Positions 35,598 through 45,358 are shown, counted from the stretch's first letter. The stretch: 54,340 bases of DNA from Lacticigenium naphthae DSM 19658 (GCF_000425865.1 NZ_AUEG01000012.1:1-54340); one strand, 5' to 3'. Program-made: numbers and translations. Notes: a model not told the origin generated them from the letters alone.

Positions 35598-35647
35598 TAT
35601 CTTTGCTTGTCGTTGGTATACTAATGATAAGCGAAGATATTTTTTTG
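35598..35647 (+). terminator. Terminator after phoU1
   Basis: TATCTTTGCTT and AAGCGAAGATA pair around a 20-base loop, then seven to eight T. This makes the two pst clusters separate operons. Confidence 0.8.
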
Positions 35648-35680
35648 ATTTCCCCTTACTTTTTGCTCACTTTAATATTC

Positions 35681-35755
35681 TTTACATAAAATTTACATTC
35701 TTTATATAGATAATTTACAAACTTTTCGTACACTTAAAAAAGACTGCAATAATAT
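35681..35755 (+). promoter_or_regulatory. PhoP box and promoter of the second pst operon
   Basis: TTTACA at 35681, 35692 and 35714, with a degenerate TATATA at 35703: a strict 11-base period, as in the first operon. The probable -10 is TAATAT at 35750-35755; there is no good -35, as expected for an activated promoter. Confidence 0.8.
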
Positions 35756-35776
35756 AGCTCACAGGAGGGTTTTTAT

Positions 35777-36646
35777 ATGAAATTAAAACGGATGATTACC
35801 ACGACCACAATTACTATAGCAGGACTATTTCTCGGTGCCTGTGGACCGGTTGTTGAACAAGAATCTATCACAGTAGTAGGGTCAACAGCGATGCAGCCTT
35901 TAGTTGAAGCTGCCGGAGAACAATTTTCATCTGAAAATCTAGGTAAATATATAAATGTGCAAGGTGGCGGAAGTGGGACAGGGCTAAGCCAAATTTCTGC
36001 TGGAGCCGTTGATATTGGGAATTCAGATGTCTTTGCTGAACAAAAAGATGAGATTGATGCCTCAAAATTAGAAGATCATCTGGTAGCAGTTGTAGGGATT
36101 GGTCCTATCGTGAATCCGGAGGTAGATGTCGACGACGTTAGCTTAGATGAACTGGCAAAAATTTTCACAGGGGAAATTACAAATTGGTCGGAATTAGGTG
36201 GAAAAGATCGAAAAATAGTCGTAATCAATCGCGCAAGTGGAAGTGGCACACGTGGGGCTTTTGAGTCTATCATTTTTCAAGAAGGCCAAAAAAGCATGAT
36301 CACTCAAGAGCAAGAAGCCAATGGAACTGTGCGTTCGATCGTTTCTTCTACCCCAGGAACAATCAGCTATGTTGCTTTTCCGTATTTTGATGACTCCATC
36401 AAGGCGTTACATGTTAATGGATTTGAACCCGTTGATGAAAATGTTTATACGAATGATTGGGTGATTTGGGCCTATCAACACATGTATACTAATGGTGAAG
36501 CGGAAGGATTAACAAAAGAATTTATAGACTATATGCTAAGTGACACGACTCAAGAGAATCTAGTCCCTCGTGTGGGGTATATTCCAGTTTCTAAAATGGA
36601 AGTGGAACGTGACTTAGATGGGAATGTAACAGATATTGAGAAATAA
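35777..36646 (+). CDS. pstS2: Phosphate-binding lipoprotein PstS (second copy)
   Basis: A 289-residue lipoprotein; the lipobox is FLGAC, with Cys22. Binding elements are VVGSTAMQPLVEAA, QGGGSGTGLSQIS and RASGSGTRGAF. The last is the classic Ser/Arg/Gly phosphate-contact motif, more typical than the corresponding region of the first copy. It is first in a six-gene operon with its own PhoP box. Confidence 0.94.
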   Translation: MKLKRMITTTTITIAGLFLGACGPVVEQESITVVGSTAMQPLVEAAGEQFSSENLGKYINVQGGGSGTGLSQISAGAVDIGNSDVFAEQKDEIDASKLEDHLVAVVGIGPIVNPEVDVDDVSLDELAKIFTGEITNWSELGGKDRKIVVINRASGSGTRGAFESIIFQEGQKSMITQEQEANGTVRSIVSSTPGTISYVAFPYFDDSIKALHVNGFEPVDENVYTNDWVIWAYQHMYTNGEAEGLTKEFIDYMLSDTTQENLVPRVGYIPVSKMEVERDLDGNVTDIEK

Positions 36647-36690
36647 CAAGCAATAATTTAGTTGATCGTTAACAAAGGAGGAATTTGATC

Positions 36691-37611
36691 ATGGAAGAAA
36701 CAGTACAGCATTTTAAAAAACGTTCACCTAAAAGAAAACAAGAACGTTTTGGAAAAACGATTAGTTTAGTTGCCACGATATTTATAGTAAGCATTGTTTT
36801 TTCAATATTATTTTTTGTAGCCAGTAGAGGGTTACGCACCTTTACCGAACACGGAGTTTCTGCAATTGATTTTTTTGCAGGAACTGCTTGGCGCCCAGGA
36901 GAAGTGAGTGATGCAGGTGAACCTTTAGTCGGAGCATTCCCTATGATTGCTGGATCATTTTTAGTAACTATCTTCTCGGCATTACTAGCTACTCCTTTTG
37001 CATTGGGTGCAGCCATATTCATGACCGAAATTTCTCCGAAAACCGGGAAAAAATATTTGCAGCCGGTCATTGAATTGCTTGTGGGTATCCCTTCTGTAGT
37101 ATATGGTTTTATTGGATTAACAGTTATTGTTCCTTTTATAAGACAAATATTTGGCGGAACAGGGTTCGGGGTTTTGGCAGCTACTTTAGTGCTATTTGTT
37201 ATGATTTTACCTACAACGACCAGTATGGCTGTAGATACGTTGAATGCAGTTCCTAGATATTACCGAGAAGCGTCTTTTGCAATGGGAGCCACCCGTTGGC
37301 AAACGATCTATAAGGTTGTTTTAAGAGCAGCAAGTCCAGGTTTGCTGACAGCTGTGATCTTTGGAATGGCGCGTGCTTTTGGAGAAGCTTTGGCTGTCCA
37401 AATGGTTATTGGGAATGCGGCGCTGGTCCCTGATAGTCTCACAACACCTGCTTCAACCTTGACAAGTATTTTAACTATGAACATGGGGAATACTGTGTTG
37501 GGAACTTTAGAAAATGATGTCTTGTGGTCTTTAGCCACTATCTTACTGTTCATGTCATTGTTCTTTAATATATTGACAAGATGGATAGGCAAGAAAGGAG
37601 CAATGAAGTAA
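36691..37611 (+). CDS. pstC2: Phosphate ABC transporter permease PstC (second copy)
   Basis: A 306-residue six-helix permease. The EAA loop is YYREASFAMGATRWQTIYKV. ATG 36691 stands nine bases after AAAGGAGG. The N-terminal cytoplasmic part is Lys/Arg-rich. It overlaps pstA2 by one base (TAATG). Confidence 0.94.
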   Translation: MEETVQHFKKRSPKRKQERFGKTISLVATIFIVSIVFSILFFVASRGLRTFTEHGVSAIDFFAGTAWRPGEVSDAGEPLVGAFPMIAGSFLVTIFSALLATPFALGAAIFMTEISPKTGKKYLQPVIELLVGIPSVVYGFIGLTVIVPFIRQIFGGTGFGVLAATLVLFVMILPTTTSMAVDTLNAVPRYYREASFAMGATRWQTIYKVVLRAASPGLLTAVIFGMARAFGEALAVQMVIGNAALVPDSLTTPASTLTSILTMNMGNTVLGTLENDVLWSLATILLFMSLFFNILTRWIGKKGAMK

Positions 37612-38495
37612 TGACACCTAAAAAAGCTGATAAAATTGCGGTAAATGTATTGTATGGCTTGTCAGGAATCATTGTTCTGATTTTAGCGAGTTTACTTACT
37701 TATATACTAGTTCGCGGAGTCCCTCAATTTTCAATAGAATTTTTTACTCAACCTGCTAAAACTTTCGAAGTAGGAGGAGGGATCATTATCCAATTGTATA
37801 ATTCCTTTTATCTACTCTTGCTTACGCTATTAATTAGTACACCTGTAGCAATGGGTGCTGCTATTTATCTTTCGGTATATGCACCTCAAAATTCCTTTAC
37901 GACATTTGTGCGTACAGCGATTGAAGTATTAAGTTCTCTCCCTTCAATTGTTGTGGGACTTTTCGGATTTTTAATGTTTGTAGTTCAGTTTAAACTTGGT
38001 TTTTCAATATTATCTGGTGCGTTGGCATTAATGATTTTCAATCTCCCCTTATTGACGCGCACCATTGAAGATTCCCTCACGGCAATTCCTTCTTCTCAAA
38101 GAGAAGGTGGGTTAGCTTTGGGGTTATCAAAATGGGAAACAGTCACACGCATAATCCTCCCGGCAGCAATGCCTGGAATCATTACCGGTGTAATTTTATC
38201 TGCCGGACGAATCTTTGGAGAAGCTGCTGCTTTGATTTATACTGCAGGGCAAAGCGCTCCAGCGCTAGATTTTACAAATTGGAATCCAATGTCGATTACA
38301 AGTCCATTGAATATTATGCGTCCAGCCGAAACATTGGCAGTCCATATTTGGAAAATCAATAGTGAAGGATTGATGCCGGACGGACCTGATGTCTCAGCTG
38401 GAGCTTCAGCCGTATTAATATTGGCTGTGCTCTCATTTAATTTACTTGCGCGTTATTTAGGGAAAAAAATACAGAAAAAAATTACTTCAGCATAG
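37611..38495 (+). CDS. pstA2: Phosphate ABC transporter permease PstA (second copy)
   Basis: A 294-residue permease paired with PstC2; EAA loop SQREGGLALGLSKWETVTRI. ATG 37611 shares a base with the pstC2 stop and has AAAGGAG ahead, whereas the longer frame begins inside pstC2. Two ATPase genes, not one, follow. Confidence 0.94.
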   Translation: MTPKKADKIAVNVLYGLSGIIVLILASLLTYILVRGVPQFSIEFFTQPAKTFEVGGGIIIQLYNSFYLLLLTLLISTPVAMGAAIYLSVYAPQNSFTTFVRTAIEVLSSLPSIVVGLFGFLMFVVQFKLGFSILSGALALMIFNLPLLTRTIEDSLTAIPSSQREGGLALGLSKWETVTRIILPAAMPGIITGVILSAGRIFGEAAALIYTAGQSAPALDFTNWNPMSITSPLNIMRPAETLAVHIWKINSEGLMPDGPDVSAGASAVLILAVLSFNLLARYLGKKIQKKITSA

Positions 38496-38518
38496 AAGTA
38501 GACTAAGGAGGAAATGGG

Positions 38519-39337
38519 ATGGCGGTCAATCCGGAAGAAACTGATTTAAATAAAAAACATATTGTTACGTTGAACGAGAAGGAACCCTTAGCTATTTCGA
38601 CTAAAGACTTACATGTTTATTATGGGAAATTTGAAGCAATTAAAGGGGTATCATTGGAGTTCGAAAAAAATAAAATCACCTCTCTAATTGGTCCTAGTGG
38701 GAGCGCAAAGTCGACATATCTGCGCTCTTTAAACCGAATGAATGATGAAATTTCAAGTGCAAAAGTAACAGGAGAAATCTTGTATAAGAATGTGAATATC
38801 AATGATCCAGAAGTGGATGTCTATACGACTCGAAAACAAATTGGAATGGTATTCCAAAGTCCGAATCCATTTAGCAAGTCAATTTATGAAAATATTGCTT
38901 TTGGTTTAAAAAGACATGGAGTAAAGGGGAAAGAAACACTTGATAAAGCTGTGGAAACAAGTCTGAAACAAGCGGCTCTATGGGACCAGGTTAAGGATAA
39001 ACTCAATCAAAGTGCCTTAGCTTTGTCAGGCGGGCAACAGCAACGGTTATGTATTGCTCGAGCTATCGCTTTGAAACCTGAAATCTTGTTGTTAGATGAA
39101 CCAGCTAGTGCGCTTGATCCGATTTCAACGAGTCAAGTAGAAGAAACTTTAATTGAATTAAAAGAAAATTATACTATTATTATTGTCACACATAATATGC
39201 AACAGGCTTCACGGATAAGTGACCGAACAGCTTTCTTCTATTTGGGGCACGTACTTGAATATGATGAAACAAGAAAAATCTTTACGAATCCGACTATTCA
39301 GGCAACAGAAGATTACGTGTCTGGACATTATGGTTAG
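38519..39337 (+). CDS. pstB2: PstB ATPase with altered Walker A motif
   Basis: A 272-residue PstB with about 20 extra N-terminal residues compared with its neighbours. The Walker A reads GPSGSAKST: Ala63 stands just before the catalytic Lys64, where Gly is nearly invariant (GCA codon, 38705-38707). The signature [14 protein letters not shown], Walker [14 protein letters not shown] and the switch His in VTHNMQQA are normal. The change could weaken ATP binding or turnover, so it may be the less active half of a PstB2-PstB3 heterodimer. That pairing is inference from the adjacent, canonical pstB3. Confidence 0.9.
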   Translation: MAVNPEETDLNKKHIVTLNEKEPLAISTKDLHVYYGKFEAIKGVSLEFEKNKITSLIGPSGSAKSTYLRSLNRMNDEISSAKVTGEILYKNVNINDPEVDVYTTRKQIGMVFQSPNPFSKSIYENIAFGLKRHGVKGKETLDKAVETSLKQAALWDQVKDKLNQSALALSGGQQQRLCIARAIALKPEILLLDEPASALDPISTSQVEETLIELKENYTIIIVTHNMQQASRISDRTAFFYLGHVLEYDETRKIFTNPTIQATEDYVSGHYG

Positions 39338-39351
39338 AAAGGAGGAGGCAG

Positions 39352-40110
39352 ATGAATGAACAAATCGTTTCTACGGAAAACGTACATTTATATTACGGTG
39401 ATTTTGAAGCATTAAAAGGAATCTCAATGGAATTCTACGATAACCAAATCACCGCATTAATTGGTCCATCTGGTTGTGGAAAGTCTACGTATCTAAGATT
39501 AATCAATAGAATGAATGATTTAATACCAGGAGTGAAGATAACCGGAAAAGTAAATTACGATGGTAAAAATGTGTACGATGAAGGCACCGATACAGTAGAG
39601 TTAAGAAAAAAAATAGGAATGGTATTCCAACAACCCAATCCTTTTCCTTTTTCTATTTATGAAAATGTGGCATATGGATTAAAAATTGCTGGAATGAAAG
39701 ATAAAAATAAAATCGATGAAATTGTCGAAAGAAGTTTAAGAAAAGCAGCGATTTGGAATGAAGTAAAGGATAAACTGGATGAAAATGCGTTAGCCTTATC
39801 AGGCGGACAACAACAAAGAGTCTGCATTGCTCGGGTGTTGGCTATTGAACCTGATGTAATTCTTTTAGACGAGCCGACTAGTGCGTTAGATCCCATTTCT
39901 AGTGGAAAAATTGAAAGAATGCTTGAAGAATTAAAAAAAGAATATACAATTATTATTGTTACGCATAACATGCAACAAGCTTCACGTATTTCCGACCGAA
40001 CAGCCTTTTTTTTAGATGGGAATTTGATTGAGGTTGATGATACCCGGAAAATTTTTACGAATCCTGAAAAGAAAGAAACCGAAGATTACATTTCTGGAAG
40101 ATTTGGATAG
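39352..40110 (+). CDS. pstB3: Phosphate ABC transporter ATPase PstB (third copy)
   Basis: A 252-residue PstB with fully canonical motifs: [36 protein letters not shown] and VTHNMQQA. It follows pstB2 by 14 bases with an AAAGGAGG site. With pstB2 it gives the second operon two ATPases, a layout also known from streptococci and enterococci. Confidence 0.95.
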   Translation: MNEQIVSTENVHLYYGDFEALKGISMEFYDNQITALIGPSGCGKSTYLRLINRMNDLIPGVKITGKVNYDGKNVYDEGTDTVELRKKIGMVFQQPNPFPFSIYENVAYGLKIAGMKDKNKIDEIVERSLRKAAIWNEVKDKLDENALALSGGQQQRVCIARVLAIEPDVILLDEPTSALDPISSGKIERMLEELKKEYTIIIVTHNMQQASRISDRTAFFLDGNLIEVDDTRKIFTNPEKKETEDYISGRFG

Positions 40111-40148
40111 TTGAGGTATAATAGAAAAGAAAAGGTGGTAGAGAATAT

Positions 40149-40832
40149 ATGAGACGAGCGTATGAAGAAGAATTGAATCGACTCCATGCAAGCTTCTTCC
40201 GTATGGGGCGTGCAGTTAATGAAGCCATTCACCAATCTGTCAAAGCTTTTGTTAATCACGATAAAGAACTAGCTAAAAAAGTCATTGAACAAGATAAAGA
40301 AATTAACGAAATGGAACATGAATTAGAACAAGCGTGCATTGAATTAATTGCTTTACAGCAACCGGTAACAACCGATTTAAGAAAAATAATTACTGTGATG
40401 AAAGCAAGTGCGGATTTAGAGCGCATGGGAGATCATGCAGTAAGCATTAGTAAATCTACTATCCGAGTTAAAGGGAGCAAACGGATTTACGAAATAGAGG
40501 CAATGATTTCTGAAGCAGGCGACAGAGTAGAGAAAATGGTCCAAGAAGTTTTAGATGCTTTCGTCGATTCTGATGATGAAAAAGCTATCCGAGTAGCAAA
40601 TGAGGACCTGGAAATTGATGAATTAACGCGAGATATTCATCGGATATCTATCGAAGAAATGAAAAAAGATCCAGATATTGTGCTTGGAGCTACAGATTAC
40701 ATGTTGGCAAGTACGTATGTTGAGCGAATAGGGGATTATGTTACGAACATTTCTGAATGGATTTTGTACTTAAATTCTGGAAAAATACAAGAATTGAATA
40801 CACACCATAATATTGATGATTTAAACAACTGA
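40149..40832 (+). CDS. phoU2: Phosphate signalling protein PhoU (second copy)
   Basis: A 227-residue PhoU with both metal motifs (ADLERMGDHAVSISKS and YVERIGDYVTNISEW). It ends the second pst operon. Two PhoU proteins in one cell could report separately on the two transporters or share the control of PhoR. A strong terminator follows two bases after its stop. Confidence 0.94.
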   Translation: MRRAYEEELNRLHASFFRMGRAVNEAIHQSVKAFVNHDKELAKKVIEQDKEINEMEHELEQACIELIALQQPVTTDLRKIITVMKASADLERMGDHAVSISKSTIRVKGSKRIYEIEAMISEAGDRVEKMVQEVLDAFVDSDDEKAIRVANEDLEIDELTRDIHRISIEEMKKDPDIVLGATDYMLASTYVERIGDYVTNISEWILYLNSGKIQELNTHHNIDDLNN

Positions 40833-40834
40833 AC

Positions 40835-40877
40835 AAAGGGGCGAAAAGGGTAGTTTATACTTTTTCGCCCCTTTTTA
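40835..40877 (+). terminator. Terminator after phoU2
   Basis: AAAGGGGCGAAAA and TTTTTCGCCCCTTT pair, followed by T-run. Confidence 0.9.
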
Positions 40878-40879
40878 TT

Positions 40880-41299
40880 TAACTATCCGTCTAAAAATAC
40901 TTTGGATTTCATACGAACTAATATATATTAAAGACGTTCTAAGTAGATCCTGGAGATTCCAGATAAGCATCTACTTATCTTTTGTTGCAATAGGAGCAAA
41001 TACATTTTACACATGATTAACAAGAAGAGTATCTTCTACGAATGAAACTACACTCGACCTGTACACGCTTGAAGAGGTTGTAGCCTAGATGGAAATGTGT
41101 TTTATCGGTATTGTCTCAGCGAAAGTGAGTGTCAGGGAGACAACGGTAGACAGTCATGAGAAAGTCAAAAAATAGCGGGCTCCTTCTTCCTTACAAAACG
41201 ATGCACTTCACAAACGAATAGATTGGGGATGATGAAGAACGGACAAAGTGATCCAGAGTAGAATAAAAGGTGAATTACCAGTATTATCCAATGAAAACT
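40880..41299 (+). other. Unexplained intergenic region, candidate small RNA
   Basis: These 420 bases contain no convincing reading frame on either strand. A promoter-like pair TTGGAT (40902-40907) and TATATT (40924-40929), 16 bases apart, precedes a stable hairpin: AAGTAGAT (40941-40948) with ATCTACTT (40969-40976), and inside it CTGGA with TCCAG; ATCTTTTG follows. Further on TTGTCTC (41111-41117) and GAGACAA (41137-41143) pair, flanked by two CGGTA copies. It does not match RNase P, tmRNA, SRP, T-box or a riboswitch that I know. It may be a short RNA, or decayed DNA. Confidence 0.4.
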
Positions 41300-41328
41300 T
41301 TGCTTTATTTCTGTACGTGTGCTAATAT
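41300..41328 (+). promoter_or_regulatory. Promoter of the YfbR-like gene
   Basis: TTGCTT (41300-41305) and TAATAT (41323-41328), 17 bases apart, with an extended TG. The leader is about 28 bases, so the region before it is not part of this message unless transcription reads through. Confidence 0.7.
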
Positions 41329-41362
41329 TGTAAAAATTTACTCATGAAGGGGATGGAGCAAT

Positions 41363-42028
41363 ATGGGAATGCATCATTACATTAAAAGTTTAAGTGATTT
41401 GGAAAATATTTACCGGTGTCCAGGGAAGTTTAAATATGAAGAACACTCTGTAGCGGCTCATTCATTCAAGGTGACGCAAATAGCCCAATTCCTTGGTACA
41501 GTTGAAGAGCGAGAAGGATCAGAAATTAACTGGCGTAGACTCTATGAGAAAGCTTTAAACCATGATTATACAGAATTGTTTATTGGAGATATCAAGACAC
41601 CTGTAAAATATGCAGACCCTGCGTTAAGAGAACATTTGGCTAATGTAGAAGAGTCGATGACCCAGTCTTTTATTTATAATGAAATTCCTACTGAATATAG
41701 AGCGATCTATACTAAACGGTTGAAAGAAGGGAAGGATGAAACATTAGAGGGGAAAATTTTATCTGTCGCAGATAAAATCGACTTGCTATATGAATCCTTT
41801 GGAGAAATACAAAAAGGAAATCCTGAAAAATTATTCACGGAAATTTTCCAGGAATCGCTCACTACAATATTATTGTTTAAAAGCATGAATAGTGTTCAAT
41901 ATTTTTTAAAGAGTGTGTTGCCAGATTTGTTGAGTGGAGATTTCACTAATCAAGAAGAACTCCACACTCTTTCAAAGCAGATCCTTTCAGATCACGAAGT
42001 GGAACAAACGTTCGCAATTGATATTTGA
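41363..42028 (+). CDS. HD-domain nucleotidase (YfbR-like)
   Basis: A 221-residue HD-superfamily phosphohydrolase. The metal ligands are seen as EEHSVAAHSF (His), ALNHDYTELFIGDIKTPVKYA (His-Asp and the following acidic pair) and a later Asp in SVADKIDLLYE. This resembles YfbR, a 5'-deoxyribonucleotidase that acts on dNMPs. It would trim deoxynucleotide pools. Its last codons hold an SOS box and the -35 of the uvrA promoter, so DNA repair may be its context. The substrate is inferred from family only. Confidence 0.82.
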   Translation: MGMHHYIKSLSDLENIYRCPGKFKYEEHSVAAHSFKVTQIAQFLGTVEEREGSEINWRRLYEKALNHDYTELFIGDIKTPVKYADPALREHLANVEESMTQSFIYNEIPTEYRAIYTKRLKEGKDETLEGKILSVADKIDLLYESFGEIQKGNPEKLFTEIFQESLTTILLFKSMNSVQYFLKSVLPDLLSGDFTNQEELHTLSKQILSDHEVEQTFAIDI

Positions 42029-42040
42029 TTATGCTAAAAT
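42001..42040 (+). promoter_or_regulatory. SOS (LexA/DinR) box overlapping the uvrA promoter
   Basis: GGAACAAACGTTCG (42001-42014) has both half-sites GAAC-N4-GTTC of the Firmicute LexA box. It overlaps a -35 TTCGCA (42011-42016); the -10 TAAAAT (42035-42040) is 18 bases on and has an extended TG. LexA bound here would block the promoter. Confidence 0.8.
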
Positions 42041-42046
42041 AACAAT

Positions 42047-42322
42047 AGATATAAGCAGGGACCGGAGTGGAAAAAGCTTTCAGACCATCATAGGAATCCC
42101 CATACTCTGTCCGAAAGTTTCCAGATCCGGAAACTTTACTTCTGCGAATATATGGTTATCTTTGAACTGCTAAAGCAGTATCGTGAAGCGAACGTAAAGT
42201 CTGCTCTATAGAGCACATTGTGAAGGGACAACAGTTGTAAAATAACTAGAAGTTGTAAATTTTTTCAACTTTGCTCTTTCAGCAATGAATAAAATTTATA
42301 TAAAGTAAAGGAAGTACAGGAA
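42047..42322 (+). ncRNA. Long structured leader of uvrA
   Basis: The transcript from the SOS promoter has about 275 bases before uvrA. Stems visible: GGAC and GAGT (42059-42068) with ACTC and GTCC (42104-42112); AAAGTTTCC (42114-42122) with GGAAACTTT (42129-42137); ACTGC (42166-42170) with GCAGT (42175-42179); CTCTATAGAG near 42211; and AAGTTG with CAACTT near the end. It contains no good reading frame. It may be a regulatory leader or a separate RNA. I do not recognise a known family. Confidence 0.5.
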
Positions 42323-45181
42323 ATGGCAAATGACAAAATAGTAGTGCATGGTGCCCGCTCGCATAATTTAAAAAATATTGACTTAACAATTCCCCGAGAT
42401 AAACTAGTGGTCATGACAGGTCTGTCAGGTTCTGGGAAGAGTTCTTTGGCTTTTGATACATTGTATGCAGAAGGCCAACGCCGCTATGTGGAAAGTTTGT
42501 CTTCTTATGCACGCCAATTTTTAGGCCAAATGGATAAACCTGATGTTGATAGTATTGATGGGCTCAGTCCGGCAATTTCTATTGATCAGAAAACAACTAG
42601 TAATAATCCACGTTCTACCGTGGGGACCGTTACAGAAATAAATGATTATTTTCGTTTGCTGTACGCTCGAGTCGGAACACCAATATGCCCCAATGATGGA
42701 ATAGAAATTTCCAGTCAATCAGTCGAACAAATGGTCGATCGTTTAATGGAATATCCAGAACGTACGAAGGCTCAAATATTAGCGCCTATTATTTATGAAA
42801 AAAAAGGACAGCACAAAAAAGTTTTGGAAAAAATCAAAACAGGTGGCTATGTCCGTTTAAAAATTGATGGAGAAATGTACGATATCTCAGATGAAATTGA
42901 ATTAGATAAAAACAAAATGCATTCCATATCCGTTGTCATTGACCGGATCGTTTTGAAAGATGGAATACGGTCACGATTATTCGAATCCTTGGAAACAGCT
43001 CTGGGACTTGCTGATGGCTATGCCATTGCCGATATAGTCGGCCAAGAGGAAGTTTTATTCAGTGAACATTACGCGTGTCCGTATTGCGGATTTACGGTTC
43101 CGGATTTAGAGCCACGCCTATTTTCTTTTAACGCACCTTTTGGAGCTTGTCCGGAATGTGATGGGTTGGGGACAAAATTAGAAGTAGATTTAGAACTTGT
43201 CATCCCCGATTCAAAATTAAGTTTAGAGGAAGGCGCTTTACTTCCATGGAATCCGATCAGCACACAGTATTACCCACAAATGTTAAAACAAGCGTGTGAA
43301 ACTTTTTCTATTGATATGAGTGTTCCATTCAAGGAGTTACCAAAAAAAGATAAAGATCTCGTTTTATATGGTTCGGGCAATAAAAAATTTCATTTTTTTT
43401 ACAAAAATGAATTTGGCAATGTTCGAGATACAGATATTCCATTTGAAGGTGTCATTCACAATGTACATCGTCGCTACCATGAAACAAATAGCGATTATAC
43501 ACGTAATCAAATGCAACAATATATGACCGAACTAAATTGTCCAAGTTGTCAGGGACTACGCTTAAATCCTCAAGCACTTTCTGTAAAGGTTGAAGAAAAA
43601 AGTATAGGTGAAGTCAGTTTGTACTCTGTTGATGAGGCAATTTCATTTTTCGAAGGACTTGACTTGAGTGAAAAAAATCAGACTATTGCTCAACCCATTC
43701 GAAAAGAAGTATTGGATCGGTTGCACTTTTTGAAGAATGTTGGATTAGAATATTTAACATTAAGCCGCAAAGCAGGAACTTTATCTGGTGGAGAAGCCCA
43801 AAGAATCCGATTAGCCACCCAAATCGGGTCAAATTTATCCGGGGTATTGTATATTTTGGATGAACCATCCATTGGTTTGCATCAACGTGATAACAACCGC
43901 TTAATTGATTCTTTGAAAAAAATGCGTGATCTAGGAAATACGCTGATAGTTGTCGAACACGACGAGGATACAATGCGGGCTGCAGATTTCCTTGTTGATA
44001 TCGGACCAGGAGCCGGGGAAAAAGGTGGAGAAATTGTTGCCATAGGCTCCCCTAAAGATGTTGAAAAGAATAAAAAATCTTTGACCGGTGCCTATTTGTC
44101 AGGTAAGAAATTTATTCCAGTTCCTTCTGAACGTAGGAGAGAAGACCTAGGTACGATTCGCATTGAAGGTGCAGAAGCTAATAATCTTCAGAACATCTCT
44201 GTCGATTTTCCATTGGGTCGTTTTATTGCTGTGACCGGTGTAAGCGGTTCTGGAAAAAGCACTTTGGTGAATGAGACGTTGAAAAAAGCGTTGGCCAGAG
44301 AAGTCGGTCGCTCGAAACAACGTCCGGGTAAATTTAAAAAGATTACCGGATATGAAAATTTGGAAAAAGTGGTCAGTATCGATCAAAGTCCGATTGGAAG
44401 AACACCGAGGAGCAATCCGGCTACGTATACAAGCGTATTCGATGATATCCGCGATTTATTTGCTAAAACAAACGAAGCAAAAATTCGTGGATATAAAAAA
44501 GGACGTTTTAGTTTCAATGTTAAGGGTGGTCGTTGCGAGGCATGTAAAGGCGATGGCATCTTGAAAATCGAAATGCACTTTTTACCGGACGTCTATGTTC
44601 CTTGTGAAATTTGTCATGGGACGCGGTATAATTCTGAGACATTAGAAGTTCGTTATAAAGGGAAAAACATTTCAGAAGTATTGGATATGACTATAGAAGA
44701 AGCGGTAGACTTTTTTGAAAACATTCCAAAAATTCACCGGAAATTGCAAACGATCATTGATGTTGGCTTAGGGTATATGACACTTGGTCAACCTGCGACT
44801 ACCTTATCAGGTGGAGAAGCTCAGCGGATGAAATTAGCGAGTGAATTGCACAAACGTTCCAACGGACAAAATTTCTATATCTTAGATGAACCAACGACTG
44901 GCTTACACACTGATGATATTGCAAGATTGTTACAAGTATTAGATAGACTAGTTGAAGCGGGTAATACGGTCTTAGTAATTGAGCATAATTTAGATGTGAT
45001 CAAATCAGCCGACTATTTAATCGATCTGGGACCTGAAGGCGGAGCAGGTGGCGGAAAGGTTTTAGCTACTGGGACACCAGAAGAAATAAGTGAAGTAAAA
45101 GAAAGTTACACAGGTCATTATTTAAAAGAAGTTTTAGAACGAACGTTAAGAAATCAGGAACGAAGCAAGAAAAAAAAATAA
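42323..45181 (+). CDS. uvrA: Excinuclease ABC subunit A
   Basis: The 952-residue damage-recognition ATPase of nucleotide excision repair, working with UvrB. It has two ABC halves: [13 protein letters not shown] (residues about 31-43) and [13 protein letters not shown] (about 640-652), signatures [12 protein letters not shown] and [12 protein letters not shown], and two Cys4 zinc modules (CPYCGF with [16 protein letters not shown] with CEICHG). All complete. uvrB is not adjacent, unlike the uvrB-uvrA pair common in relatives, so it must be elsewhere. Controlled by the SOS box upstream. A long terminator follows. Confidence 0.97.
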   Translation: MANDKIVVHGARSHNLKNIDLTIPRDKLVVMTGLSGSGKSSLAFDTLYAEGQRRYVESLSSYARQFLGQMDKPDVDSIDGLSPAISIDQKTTSNNPRSTVGTVTEINDYFRLLYARVGTPICPNDGIEISSQSVEQMVDRLMEYPERTKAQILAPIIYEKKGQHKKVLEKIKTGGYVRLKIDGEMYDISDEIELDKNKMHSISVVIDRIVLKDGIRSRLFESLETALGLADGYAIADIVGQEEVLFSEHYACPYCGFTVPDLEPRLFSFNAPFGACPECDGLGTKLEVDLELVIPDSKLSLEEGALLPWNPISTQYYPQMLKQACETFSIDMSVPFKELPKKDKDLVLYGSGNKKFHFFYKNEFGNVRDTDIPFEGVIHNVHRRYHETNSDYTRNQMQQYMTELNCPSCQGLRLNPQALSVKVEEKSIGEVSLYSVDEAISFFEGLDLSEKNQTIAQPIRKEVLDRLHFLKNVGLEYLTLSRKAGTLSGGEAQRIRLATQIGSNLSGVLYILDEPSIGLHQRDNNRLIDSLKKMRDLGNTLIVVEHDEDTMRAADFLVDIGPGAGEKGGEIVAIGSPKDVEKNKKSLTGAYLSGKKFIPVPSERRREDLGTIRIEGAEANNLQNISVDFPLGRFIAVTGVSGSGKSTLVNETLKKALAREVGRSKQRPGKFKKITGYENLEKVVSIDQSPIGRTPRSNPATYTSVFDDIRDLFAKTNEAKIRGYKKGRFSFNVKGGRCEACKGDGILKIEMHFLPDVYVPCEICHGTRYNSETLEVRYKGKNISEVLDMTIEEAVDFFENIPKIHRKLQTIIDVGLGYMTLGQPATTLSGGEAQRMKLASELHKRSNGQNFYILDEPTTGLHTDDIARLLQVLDRLVEAGNTVLVIEHNLDVIKSADYLIDLGPEGGAGGGKVLATGTPEEISEVKESYTGHYLKEVLERTLRNQERSKKKK

Positions 45182-45187
45182 ACTTAC

Positions 45188-45234
45188 AATACAAACGGAG
45201 ATGGACCAATGGTTCATCTCCGTTTGTATTTTAT
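45188..45234 (+). terminator. Terminator after uvrA
   Basis: AATACAAACGGAGATG (45188-45203) pairs fully with CATCTCCGTTTGTATT (45215-45230), then TTATT. Confidence 0.9.
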
Positions 45235-45283
45235 TGTAGAAAAAATTTAATATCCAAAAAATAGTCCTATAAAATAGTAATTA

Positions 45284-45358
45284 TCATAGGCAGGTAAAAT
45301 AATTCTAAAATTTATCATTCTTAAGACCTATGACAAAAATAATAATTTCCTCCATACT
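45284..45358 (+). promoter_or_regulatory. Promoter region of the liaXYZ-like operon with an inverted repeat
   Basis: ATGACA (45330-45335) and CATACT (45353-45358) are 17 bases apart. TCATAGG (45284-45290) and CCTATGA (45327-45333) form an inverted repeat whose right half covers the -35. A LiaR or similar regulator could bind here; I cannot confirm the site. Confidence 0.5.

Noticed and set aside
40880-41299. RNase P, tmRNA, SRP RNA, T-box or known riboswitch
   Set aside because: I looked for the conserved cores (for example GAGGAAAGTCC of RNase P, the T-box AGGGTGG motif, the THI, FMN, SAM and lysine motifs) and found none.
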